The position numbers and the translations under genes are program-made. A stretch of DNA of 64,000 bases from positions 1 through 64,000 of the forward strand of contig CANHHX010000001.1 of assembly GCA_947461125.1 (NCBI GenBank), written 5' to 3'. The number at the start of each line of letters is the position of its first letter. The stretch's first letter is position 1. The notes under the pieces were generated by a model. The model was not told the origin of the DNA and did not search any database. It worked only from the letters and a program-made list of their open reading frames with translations. This DNA is from Bacteroidota bacterium. GTDB lineage: Bacteria; Bacteroidota; Bacteroidia; Chitinophagales; Chitinophagaceae. Shown one piece after another: positions 10,399-18,618 of this stretch.

Positions 10399-11361
10399 TT
10401 ACATCATATTGCTCAATTCAAAATCAATCATTTTTTCAATTACATCTTTCATCATACTTTTAGCTTTCCATCCCAGTTTTATTTCAGCTTTTGCGGGATT
10501 AGCTCTTCCTGTTTTGAAATCTGAAGGTCGAAATAAATTGTTATCAGAAATTACATGATCTGCATAATTTAAGTTAAGATATTCAAAACTAGTTATAATA
10601 AAATCCATCAATGAGTTTGATTCACCAGTTGCTATCACGTAGTCTTCGGGTATTTCATTTTGTAACATTAACCACATTGCTTCAACATATTCTGGAGCCC
10701 ATCCCCAATCTCTTACAATATCTATATTTCCAAGCTTAAGCTTTATATTTTTATTTTTTGAGATTTTACAAGCAGTTGATATAATTTTTTTTGTAACAAA
10801 CCTATCTGGTCTCAAAGGAGAATCGTGATTAAATAATATTCCCGTAGAAGCATTAATTTTATATGATTCTCTATAATTACTTACTAACCAAAATGCGGTA
10901 GATTTTGCAACAGCATAAGGGCTTCTTGGCTGAAATGAAGTATTTTCATCGGCAGGATTATCTTTTGTATCGCCAAAACACTCACTAGAACCAGCATTAT
11001 AAAATTTAATATCAGAATTTGAAAATCGAATTGACTCTAAAATATTTAATGTTCCAATACTTATACTCTCGAGTGTCTCAACTGGTTGCTCAAATGATAA
11101 ACTTACTGAACTTTGTCCTGATAGATTATAAATTTCATCAGGTTTTATCTTAATAATTGACTGTAAAGTACTTCGAAAGTCAATTAAATTGACAGAAACT
11201 AAATTTATATCATTTTTAATCCCAAGTATACCTAAATTATTAAAAGTAGACATTTGGCTATCTCTGGAACCGCCATATACCTCATAGCCTTTTTCTAATA
11301 AAAATTTTGCTAAATAAGCACCATCTTGTCCTGAAATCCCACAAATTAAAGCCTTTTTCAT
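10399..11361 (-). CDS. GDP-mannose 4,6-dehydratase-like SDR
   Basis: [69 protein letters not shown] motifs. Confidence 0.85.
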   Translation of the reverse strand: MKKALICGISGQDGAYLAKFLLEKGYEVYGGSRDSQMSTFNNLGILGIKNDINLVSVNLIDFRSTLQSIIKIKPDEIYNLSGQSSVSLSFEQPVETLESISIGTLNILESIRFSNSDIKFYNAGSSECFGDTKDNPADENTSFQPRSPYAVAKSTAFWLVSNYRESYKINASTGILFNHDSPLRPDRFVTKKIISTACKISKNKNIKLKLGNIDIVRDWGWAPEYVEAMWLMLQNEIPEDYVIATGESNSLMDFIITSFEYLNLNYADHVISDNNLFRPSDFKTGRANPAKAEIKLGWKAKSMMKDVIEKMIDFELSNMM

Positions 11362-11380
11362 TGTAATTTATTCTGCATAC

Positions 11381-11388
11381 CAAATTTA
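11381..11388 (-). promoter_or_regulatory. Candidate Bacteroidota -7 element (TAnnTTTG) upstream of gmd-like gene
   Basis: Reverse complement is TAAATTTG, about 20 nt upstream of the ATG; no convincing -33 TTG seen. Confidence 0.35.
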
Positions 11389-11731
11389 AGACTAATACTC
11401 TACATGGATATCAATATATCCTAGTTTTATTCTTTCAAAGAAAGATACTTTAGCTAGCTACATAGAACAATACACACATTCGCTCTTTGTATTAAAATAG
11501 TGATTTAATGATTGTAATAGAATTAAGAAGAAATAAATCTATGTAGTTTTTTAATAAAAAATATTTTAGATAAACCAATAGTAACTATCAACATCTTTTA
11601 AAACAACATGAGCTATTGAATACAGAAAACCCATGAGAGATTTAGATAGTGCGAATTAGTCTGGACTATCTTTTACTTTTTCACAATAAATTGATTTTCA
11701 ATGAATTGGAAAATGGTGCTGAATGAACAGT

Positions 11732-11774
11732 GGTCGAGAAAAAGCTATTTTTGGAAGACGCTTAAATTAGTGTG
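11732..11774. repeat. Imperfect 43-bp direct repeat, copy 1
   Basis: ggtcgagaaaaagctatttttggaagacgcttaaattagtgtg; 35/43 identical to copy 2 by hand alignment. Confidence 0.8.
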
Positions 11775-11843
11775 GACCATCAAGTTATATCCTTGTAACT
11801 ATATGATATTCAATTGTTTAAATATCACTTAGCACCAAACCTA

Positions 11844-11886
11844 GGTCACGAAAAGGCTATTTTTAGATCGTGCTTAAATTAGTGTG
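11844..11886. repeat. Imperfect 43-bp direct repeat, copy 2
   Basis: ggtcacgaaaaggctatttttagatcgtgcttaaattagtgtg; last 13 bases identical to copy 1. Confidence 0.8.
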
Positions 11887-12045
11887 CTGGATTAGTGTGA
11901 TTAATTCAAATGTTTGGATTTTGCTTCACTATAAAATCAACAAAAATTTTATAACTACAATTTTACCTTGAGTTATACTCTTTTGTGGAAAATCTGCCTA
12001 TTTAGCCTTTCGTTTTATGGTTAAATTTGTAGTAGACATAAAATA

Positions 12046-12073
12046 AAAAACAGTGGGTGCAACCACTGTTTTT
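12046..12073. terminator. Hairpin, possibly bidirectional terminator
   Basis: AAAAACAGTGG-gtgcaa-CCACTGTTTTT, 11-bp perfect stem with A/T flanks. Confidence 0.6.
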
Positions 12074-12269
12074 CTAATGCTAAAATCCCTGAGTAAGGAA
12101 GTTGGAGGGCTTGTCACCCAACCCGAGCATTAACGGTAAAATATCGTGGGTTAAAAATACCCTTTTTATCTATTAGTCCAAATAAAGGTTAGACTTTTTT
12201 TTGGATAACTACTTCGGATAGATGTCCTGATTCGTTAGAATTATTTCAAAGGGCCATCAAATCTTTAAT

Positions 12270-12506
12270 ATGAGCAAGAACTCTAATAAAGGTAACCAAC
12301 ATATTACACCAAGGGGGAACCAGTGGAGTGTAACAGGTGCTGGTAATTCTAGAGCTACAGCTGTTGTTAGCACTCAAAGAGAGGCAATAAATATTGCCAA
12401 ACCAATTGCTAGTAACCAAAGTGGTGATGTAATTATACATAGAAGGAATGGACAAATCCGAGAGCGTAATAGCTACGGGAACGACCCATTCCCACCTAAA
12501 GGTTAA
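12270..12506 (+). CDS. DUF2188 domain-containing protein
   Basis: HITPRGNQWSVTGAGNSRATAVVSTQREAINIAKPIASNQSGDVIIHRRNGQIRERNSYGNDPFPPKG matches the recalled DUF2188 pattern. Confidence 0.88.
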   Translation: MSKNSNKGNQHITPRGNQWSVTGAGNSRATAVVSTQREAINIAKPIASNQSGDVIIHRRNGQIRERNSYGNDPFPPKG

Positions 12507-12515
12507 TTTCTACAA

Positions 12516-12547
12516 GCCCCACTTTTAATAGTGGGGCATTTTTTAAA
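12516..12547 (+). terminator. Rho-independent terminator after the DUF2188 gene
   Basis: GCCCCACT-tttaat-AGTGGGGC followed by a T tract. Confidence 0.8.
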
Positions 12548-12562
12548 TTAAAATCACACAAG

Positions 12563-12970
12563 ATGAATTTTATAGATTTTCAGAATTTAATGTCTGATGT
12601 ACCTAGCGGAATGATAACAAGTGCTCTTTATGATTCAATAAAATATTTAATAAAGAGTAGTAAAACAAAAGACGAGCTTGTTAAGAGAATAGAAAATACA
12701 CTTCACTTACATAATGTAAGTGTAAATGCAAATTCTATGATAACTCTTTTAGCAAGTAAAGGCTTTATTATAATAGAAGGTTCACAAATTAAATCCAATT
12801 TAAATATCACCATGGGCTCTTCTAATGAAGGTGAATTTATATTTGGTAACAATAGTAAAAGTGAGACTTCTAAAACTACAATAGATGCAGGTAGCAATGC
12901 ATTTATTAAAATGAGTGGCAATGCAAAAATAGAACAACATTCAGATGGAAGTATTCGGATGTATACTTAA
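12563..12970 (+). CDS. Hypothetical protein
   Basis: 135-aa ORF directly downstream of the DUF2188 gene and its terminator; helical N-terminus, polar Ser/Asn/Gly-rich C-terminus; followed by a terminator. Confidence 0.65.
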   Translation: MNFIDFQNLMSDVPSGMITSALYDSIKYLIKSSKTKDELVKRIENTLHLHNVSVNANSMITLLASKGFIIIEGSQIKSNLNITMGSSNEGEFIFGNNSKSETSKTTIDAGSNAFIKMSGNAKIEQHSDGSIRMYT

Positions 12971-13001
12971 AAAGAAAAATAGATTCACTCGCTAATTGTA
13001 T

Positions 13002-13027
13002 AAACCCACGCCTTGCCGTGGGTTTAT
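13002..13027. terminator. Terminator-like hairpin downstream of 12563..12970
   Basis: AAACCCACG-ccttgc-CGTGGGTTT then T/A. Confidence 0.65.
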
Positions 13028-13136
13028 TACTTAAAATAATCAATGATCTTAAATTCATGGCCACCCGCTTTCGCGAATGGCCTATACTAACCAACCCAAA
13101 ATCAATATTTTGCCAGCAAAGGAGGCGGGTAAAGGC

Positions 13137-13595
13137 CTAGTGCTTTATCAATGCTGTTTTATGTAGTAATAGCTCCTGGAATAGATAGTAGGGGCAATAT
13201 TTAAGTGTTATTTTGTTCCAGTCTGTCTTGGTGAAGAAGGCAATTGCATCTGGATGCAGCTTTCGGTAAGCTATTAGGCCTTCTTCCGCCTCGTCTATCA
13301 TATCATCGAATTTGTCGGTGTCTGCGTCATCTTCATACATGGCTATTTGGTCTTCTATTTCGTTTTGCGCATAGTTTATTTGCGTTATCCATGCAACAAG
13401 TCTATCAATTGCACGCAACTCGCCAACGCTATAACTGTGCTCTTTGTCTCCAACACATATCAAATAGCCGTCTTTATATAGGTCATTTAAAATAGAAGTA
13501 ATGTTTATGTTGAACCACTTTTTATTTACATCTGGTTCTGTCATTACGATCCATGTGGTTCTATTTAACCGATCAAGTTGTTCTTCGATTGTCAT
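13137..13595 (-). CDS. Hypothetical protein, island-associated
   Basis: 152-aa ORF with coherent acidic helical composition, downstream of and co-directional with the integrase. Confidence 0.6.
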   Translation of the reverse strand: MTIEEQLDRLNRTTWIVMTEPDVNKKWFNINITSILNDLYKDGYLICVGDKEHSYSVGELRAIDRLVAWITQINYAQNEIEDQIAMYEDDADTDKFDDMIDEAEEGLIAYRKLHPDAIAFFTKTDWNKITLKYCPYYLFQELLLHKTALIKH

Positions 13596-13648
13596 TTGGT
13601 TCTTATTAGTATATTTTCAAAACGGGTGACTTTGCAATCCTTAAGTAC

Positions 13649-14947
13649 CTACATCCCCTTCGCTTCCCTCTCTTGCCATATCTTCTCCATCTTATCTGCG
13701 AACTGGTCGCCTGATACTTTAATGTAGCGCATAAAGGACTTATATGATTTGTGTCCGCTGATGGCCATAATAATCATCGGGTCAGTTCCTTTTATAAATT
13801 CATTAGAGCAAAAGGAACGACGTGCAGTATGCGTCATCATATAATCGTACTTCATCTTCACTATTTCAGTGAGCTCGCGCTTGTATGTTATCTGCTTTGT
13901 AAATGGCACATGCATACAAGGCATCTTAGCTCCTACTTTCTTAATGACCTCATTAAATTCATTATTACGTGGCACAGGTGGCAACTTGTAATCGTACTTC
14001 TCTAAAATGGTTTTCACTATTGGATGGATAGGTATCGTCACCTTCGCACCTGTCTTCACCTGTATAAATGAAAGTCTATTATTGCGAATTGCTGTAGGAT
14101 CTAAAACGCTATAGTCCGAAAAACGCATAGCTGTAAAACAACCAATGGCAAATACATCCCTCACTATCTCTTGTTCAGGGTTATCAAAATCCTTAATTTC
14201 AAGTAATTGTAAAATTTCAGATTCAGTAAGGTAGATACTATCTGTCTCCTCACGGCTGGTATCAAATTTCAATTCAAATAATAGGGCTGGTGGCAGCCTC
14301 TTTAACTTCACGGCATACTTATACACTTGTAACATATCCATCATCAACTTTGCATGCGTATTCATGCTCCAATCTAAATCCATAATCAAGTGATCACTAA
14401 TCAAGTCAATATGTTCCTGCGTCAACTCCCCTAATTTCAAATCCCAATTTTTTTTATTGAAAAAACTAGCGAGCATTTTACGAGTAGTCTTGAAACTACT
14501 TATGGTTTGAGGCTTGAGCTTCTTTTTCTTAGGAGATAGTCGTACCCCGGCTTCACAGTCATTAATGAATAGATCAGTGAAGGCAAGTAAGGAATCTCCA
14601 CTAGGACGCACCCCACTCTTCTTTAATTTATTAAACTTAGTTTTTGGGTTATCATTTAACTCATTCAGTTTCTCTTCCAGTTCAAGATAACTAAGCTTAG
14701 GCTTACCGTATTTGTATTGTTCAATAAGCTCCATTATTGAAACCTCCTTCTCTCTAAGCGTACGAATAATATTCGTTGTAACACTTTTTCCCTGGTAAGA
14801 TTTAATAAATCCTTTTTTTGAATCCCAGTGTACGGTTTCAATTTGGATACCAGTTCTTAATCGGATCCTTGTGCCATCTACGGTAACATCAATAACAATT
14901 GATGACCTTCTAGCATTCTTGTCGTTTATGAAAAAAGAAACACCCAT
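13649..14947 (-). CDS. Tyrosine-type site-specific recombinase (Bacteroidota integrase)
   Basis: Arm-type N-terminal domain, SAM-like core, catalytic-domain signatures CFTAMRFSDYSVLD and THTARRSFCSNEFIKGTDPMIIMAISGHKSYKSFMRYIK. Confidence 0.93.
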   Translation of the reverse strand: MGVSFFINDKNARRSSIVIDVTVDGTRIRLRTGIQIETVHWDSKKGFIKSYQGKSVTTNIIRTLREKEVSIMELIEQYKYGKPKLSYLELEEKLNELNDNPKTKFNKLKKSGVRPSGDSLLAFTDLFINDCEAGVRLSPKKKKLKPQTISSFKTTRKMLASFFNKKNWDLKLGELTQEHIDLISDHLIMDLDWSMNTHAKLMMDMLQVYKYAVKLKRLPPALLFELKFDTSREETDSIYLTESEILQLLEIKDFDNPEQEIVRDVFAIGCFTAMRFSDYSVLDPTAIRNNRLSFIQVKTGAKVTIPIHPIVKTILEKYDYKLPPVPRNNEFNEVIKKVGAKMPCMHVPFTKQITYKRELTEIVKMKYDYMMTHTARRSFCSNEFIKGTDPMIIMAISGHKSYKSFMRYIKVSGDQFADKMEKIWQEREAKGM

Positions 14948-14948
14948 T

Positions 14949-15230
14949 TTAGTTTAATTTACGATTCATGTAAAGAGTGACATTATTCTTGGTTAGCTTC
15001 CACTTGCGGCCAGGTTTTACTGCGACTATCTCACCACGTAAAATCATTTTAGAAAGTGTTTGAGTGCACACACCAATCACAGATGCTGCTTTTTCTAATG
15101 ACCAAATTTCATCCTCTTCAATATCAGGAGGCGGGAAAGTGGTTGTCAATTTTCTAACTTCATTGTAGATGATATCTTTAATATAGATATCCAACTCGGG
15201 GAATAACCCTTGGGGGAATAGTGAACTCAT
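14949..15230 (-). CDS. Helix-turn-helix / excisionase-family DNA-binding protein
   Basis: WSLEKAASVIGVCTQTLSKMILRGEIVAVKPGRKWKLTKNNVTLYM resembles the excisionase/MerR-like HTH_17 fold; immediately upstream of the integrase. Confidence 0.75.
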   Translation of the reverse strand: MSSLFPQGLFPELDIYIKDIIYNEVRKLTTTFPPPDIEEDEIWSLEKAASVIGVCTQTLSKMILRGEIVAVKPGRKWKLTKNNVTLYMNRKLN

Positions 15231-15235
15231 ATTGA

Positions 15236-15547
15236 TTAAATTTTAATTGATTTATTTTTTTCAGTATAGTATTCATATAAATTGTATGCCGCTATTCCTA
15301 CTACAAGTCCAACTCCTATAAAAAGTATGAGGTTACGACCACCCTTGTTTTTAGGCACATCAGTGTTAATGACTGTTGTAGTAGTAATTGGTGGTGCAGT
15401 AGCTGGCTTAGCTGCTGAAATTATCATTGGTAATGTTGCTGGCATATTAGGAATAATATCCGCAGGTACTGCCGAAACTGCATTTAATGAAGATGCGTTT
15501 TTGAACAACCTATAGTATGCTGGATTGCTTAGTAGTTGATTAATCAT
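15236..15547 (-). CDS. Small single-TM protein
   Basis: ORF with probable start MINQLL at 15547; Ala/Pro/Thr-rich segment, then TM helix NLILFIGVGLVVGIAAYNLYEYY and basic tail. Confidence 0.55.
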   Translation of the reverse strand: MINQLLSNPAYYRLFKNASSLNAVSAVPADIIPNMPATLPMIISAAKPATAPPITTTTVINTDVPKNKGGRNLILFIGVGLVVGIAAYNLYEYYTEKNKSIKI

Positions 15548-15899
15548 TTTTGTAAATTTTAAGTTTGTGTTCTGTAAATAAGATATATGCATGGTCACCT
15601 ACTACAACTCCTGCTAGTCCATCCTTGTCAAAATTTCCAGTTGTTACTTCCCACTGAAAATTGTAATTGAGAAATTCTTCTGCTGGAATGGCTACACCAT
15701 ATCCAAATTCATGGGAGAGCAACTTCAGAGTTCTATTTGTCTCTAGAACCGATAAGGATGTGTTTCGAAGCAAATTGTAATTTGTCTGCTCTCTTTGCTT
15801 TTTCAATAATAGAGCGTGTTCTGGACTGCATGTTTGAGCGTTACCATGACGGTTTGACGGAAGTAGCGCACCACATAAAATGCAAAATTTTTGTTTCAT
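15540..15899 (-). CDS. Hypothetical protein with N-terminal Cys-rich zinc-ribbon-like motif
   Basis: FCILCGALLPSNRHGNAQTCSPEHALLLKKQR: CxxC...C...H pattern. Confidence 0.55.
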   Translation of the reverse strand: MKQKFCILCGALLPSNRHGNAQTCSPEHALLLKKQREQTNYNLLRNTSLSVLETNRTLKLLSHEFGYGVAIPAEEFLNYNFQWEVTTGNFDKDGLAGVVVGDHAYILFTEHKLKIYKND

Positions 15900-16053
15900 A
15901 ACTAGTTGTTTTTAGTTTTAATTAAATTATCTTTACCAAAGGGATGAGATGGCTTATCTGTATCCCATTAAGCAAATTTAAAATAATTTATGGCTAACGG
16001 GAAACGTTTTCTGTGATTATTTTATTATATTTTCTGATTATATATATAATTAT

Positions 16054-17112
16054 ATGAATATCAATTACTTAGATAATTTCATAAACAGGTTCCCTAATGT
16101 ACTTTTAAGTCATACACTCAAATTGACTGAGATTACAGACAGTAAGGCTATAAAATTGGATGACAATCAAATGCTTGACTCCAAAGAGGCATTCCCCAAT
16201 AAATTTGAATTAGAAGTAGTAAGATTCTGGAGAAAGAAAAAACTGCTACCATTTTTTGAAGAAGGTAAACACGCAAAAATTAGCATTTCTCAATTGATGT
16301 GGCTTAGGTTCTTGGAAAACCTAAGAAACCTAAGTCCAAATACTGCGGTGCTTGAAGCAGCACATGAGTACTTCTTAAAACGTGCTTATGATCAAAATTT
16401 AGCACTAAAAAATTATATAGCACTTCAAGATTCGTTACAAGAAGAATTAAAAAAGAATCCAAATAATCAAGATGCAAAAATAAAACTTGAACAGGTAGTA
16501 AGCATTTCAAAAGATCAATTATTAATGTACTCAGTTAAAATAGACATGAACTATTTCAACATGTACATCATGGACGAAGTAATTAACTCCCCTGAGATAG
16601 AAACACTATTTACCTATAGGATGGGAAAAAATATTTTAGATGAAAAGGGAACTGTTGCTGACGTACCCGTATTTGAAATCATTAAAGATGGTAAAGTTAT
16701 CAATGGACCTGATGATGAAAAAAATAAAAATGGGATTAACTTTGATATACATAATACACCCATATCAATTTTTTCAGCTAACTACTTTTTAAGAGATGTA
16801 TTCGCGGATTGTAATCTTTCACAAGAGGCATTCAACATTCAAATATTAGAAAAAAGTGAAAGGCTGGTTTTTAAACTTATTAAAGAGAAGAAAGTAGATT
16901 TAGTTTCTTTTGTAAATGGTGAAAAAAACGGCAAAGAAGATTATTCCGTTCAAGACATTAACAGTGGATATAATGTGACAAGCATAAAGGAAATTAAGTA
17001 TAAAATGTGTACGAAAAATTATAATTACGGCATTGCTATTTTAAATACTGGTGAAAAAATTGAATTTAACTCTAATCCTAATTCATCAGAAAATGAAGAG
17101 AAGAGGAAGTAA
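16054..17112 (+). CDS. Hypothetical protein with possible MerR-like winged-helix segment
   Basis: 352-aa ORF followed by a strong terminator; FELEVVRFWRKKKLLPFFEEGKHAKISISQLMWLRFLENLR resembles a MerR-type helix. Confidence 0.65.
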   Translation: MNINYLDNFINRFPNVLLSHTLKLTEITDSKAIKLDDNQMLDSKEAFPNKFELEVVRFWRKKKLLPFFEEGKHAKISISQLMWLRFLENLRNLSPNTAVLEAAHEYFLKRAYDQNLALKNYIALQDSLQEELKKNPNNQDAKIKLEQVVSISKDQLLMYSVKIDMNYFNMYIMDEVINSPEIETLFTYRMGKNILDEKGTVADVPVFEIIKDGKVINGPDDEKNKNGINFDIHNTPISIFSANYFLRDVFADCNLSQEAFNIQILEKSERLVFKLIKEKKVDLVSFVNGEKNGKEDYSVQDINSGYNVTSIKEIKYKMCTKNYNYGIAILNTGEKIEFNSNPNSSENEEKRK

Positions 17113-17139
17113 AGTGATAATTGCTTTACTAACAATAAC

Positions 17140-17176
17140 AAAAAATGGGCCCTACAAATTTTAGGGCCCATTTTTT
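17140..17176. terminator. Strong bidirectional terminator hairpin
   Basis: AAAAAATGGGCCCTA-caaattt-TAGGGCCCATTTTTT, 15-bp perfect stem. Confidence 0.88.
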
Positions 17177-17301
17177 GGCAGATACTTTAAATTTAAACTA
17201 AATCGAAATTACGTTCTATAATTTTTATTGCACCTTAGTTACTGGCTTTCAAATTCATATTAGGCAAGCCATATCTAAAGTGGCAAATTGGGATTAATTA
17301 T

Positions 17302-17355
17302 AAGTATGGCTAATTAGTAAGCCTCCCCAAGATTTAATAAAAGCTTACCATACTT
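17302..17355. repeat. Interrupted inverted repeat
   Basis: AAGTATG-gctaatta-GTAAGC ... GCTTACCATACTT: the 13-nt right arm matches the left arm split by about 8 nt. Confidence 0.55.
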
Positions 17356-17430
17356 CTACTTGAGATCCAGCTTTAAAAATTAAGCGGAATTTAGATTTAG
17401 CATATAACATACTGTAATTTATTGGGACAA

Positions 17431-17448
17431 TAGAGTGAATTCACTCTA
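17431..17448. repeat. Perfect 18-bp palindrome
   Basis: TAGAGTGAATTCACTCTA equals its own reverse complement. Confidence 0.9.
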
Positions 17449-17496
17449 GTCTTGTATTTAGTGCATCAATAGGATTGCCAACAAAAGTGGCTCAGT

Positions 17497-17510
17497 TTGC
17501 GCGGAATATT
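17497..17510. repeat. 14-bp inverted repeat, left copy
   Basis: TTGCGCGGAATATT; exact reverse complement at 17731..17744. Confidence 0.85.
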
Positions 17511-17730
17511 AACTCATTGGTTTTATTCTAATTTCTTTCGATTTAGCCTAATAAAATAGGGATAACTTAAAATTCAGTGTTACTTACGAATTAGAAAGGA
17601 ATTGCAAGTAATTGGGTAAAAATATGATTTATTGTAATTGAGCTAGTCCATATTTTATTGCACAAGTAACCAATCAACATGCCAACCTGCATTTTAGCCA
17701 CAAAACCAGGAGACAATAAAGTGGTGCCAA

Positions 17731-17744
17731 AATATTCCGCGCAA
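17731..17744. repeat. 14-bp inverted repeat, right copy
   Basis: AATATTCCGCGCAA; exact reverse complement of 17497..17510. Confidence 0.85.
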
Positions 17745-17829
17745 TAAATTTGGTGCATTAAAATGCAATTAAACATCATTCGAAAATACTCGCGGATAAG
17801 TGGTAATTTTAAATACTCCTAATTAATCC

Positions 17830-18573
17830 ATGATCTACTTACACAAAATACTACCCATATTCGTACTTCCTATCATGCTATTCATAATAGTAATACTAAT
17901 AGGATTAATCAAGAATAAGAAAAAGCTAATCTATATAGCAATAGGGGTACTATATATCATATCTACCCCTATATTCTCTAATAACTTCTTTAAACTAGTA
18001 GAAGGTAGTGGGCATAATGATTATAGAAAGCCAATTAGCACTATAGATAGTGCAGATGCAATTGTAGTACTAAGTGGAATGTTGGAAATAAATGAAGTGG
18101 GAGATACAACCTACATAGAATGGGGAGACCCAGATAGGTTTTTTGGAGGGATAGCTTTGTTTAAAGCGGGTAAGGTTCAAAAGCTAGTATTTACAGGAGG
18201 CTAAATGCCATGGGATAAAGCAAAGAAAACGGAGGGAACAGTGTTAAGGGAGTATGGAATTTCAAATGGCATACCATCTGAAAAGATTTCTGTAAGAAAA
18301 CATTTGGACAAGACTGCAGGCAAGGCAGTGGCTGTAAAAGAACTAATAAGCCCAAGTAAAAGAATTATACTTGTAACATCGGCTTTTCATATGTATAGAG
18401 CGCAGCGGTTGTTTGAGAAACAAGGATTTATTGTAATTCCTTATAAAGTAGATTTTAAGGCAAGTGGAAGTAATCAAGTCATGTTTATGGACTTTCTACC
18501 GAGTGCTATTAATTTAGAATTAACGGAAATTGGAATCAGAGAGATTATAGGAAGATTATATTATTTATTATAA
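17830..18573 (+). pseudogene. YdcF/ElyC/SanA (DUF218) family gene interrupted by an in-frame TAA
   Basis: Two abutting same-frame ORFs (17830..18204, 18205..18573) form one DUF218-like protein: ADAIVVLSG ... KLVFTGG*MPWDKAKKTEGTVLREYGI ... ILVTSAFHMYRAQRLFEKQG. Confidence 0.8.
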
Positions 18574-18618
18574 ATAACTATTAAATATAATAATTAATAT
18601 TAACTATTTTTGTATTCT

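Noticed and set aside
10325-10558. 77-aa + ORF antisense to the gmd-like gene end
   Set aside because: Mostly antisense to a confident CDS and no recognisable domain.
11362-12269. Possible CRISPR array from the repeated 43-bp units
   Set aside because: Only two imperfect copies with no regular spacer structure and no cas genes in the window.
13045-13137. GC-richer stretch with ACCCGC/GCGGGT and GGCC motifs as attachment-site candidate
   Set aside because: Inverted segments are only about 6 bp and no matching copy was found at the other island edge, so not supportable as att.
11362-17829. Search by eye for identical attL/attR direct repeats bounding the island
   Set aside because: No convincing long identical direct repeat between the left and right non-coding stretches; boundaries therefore left approximate.
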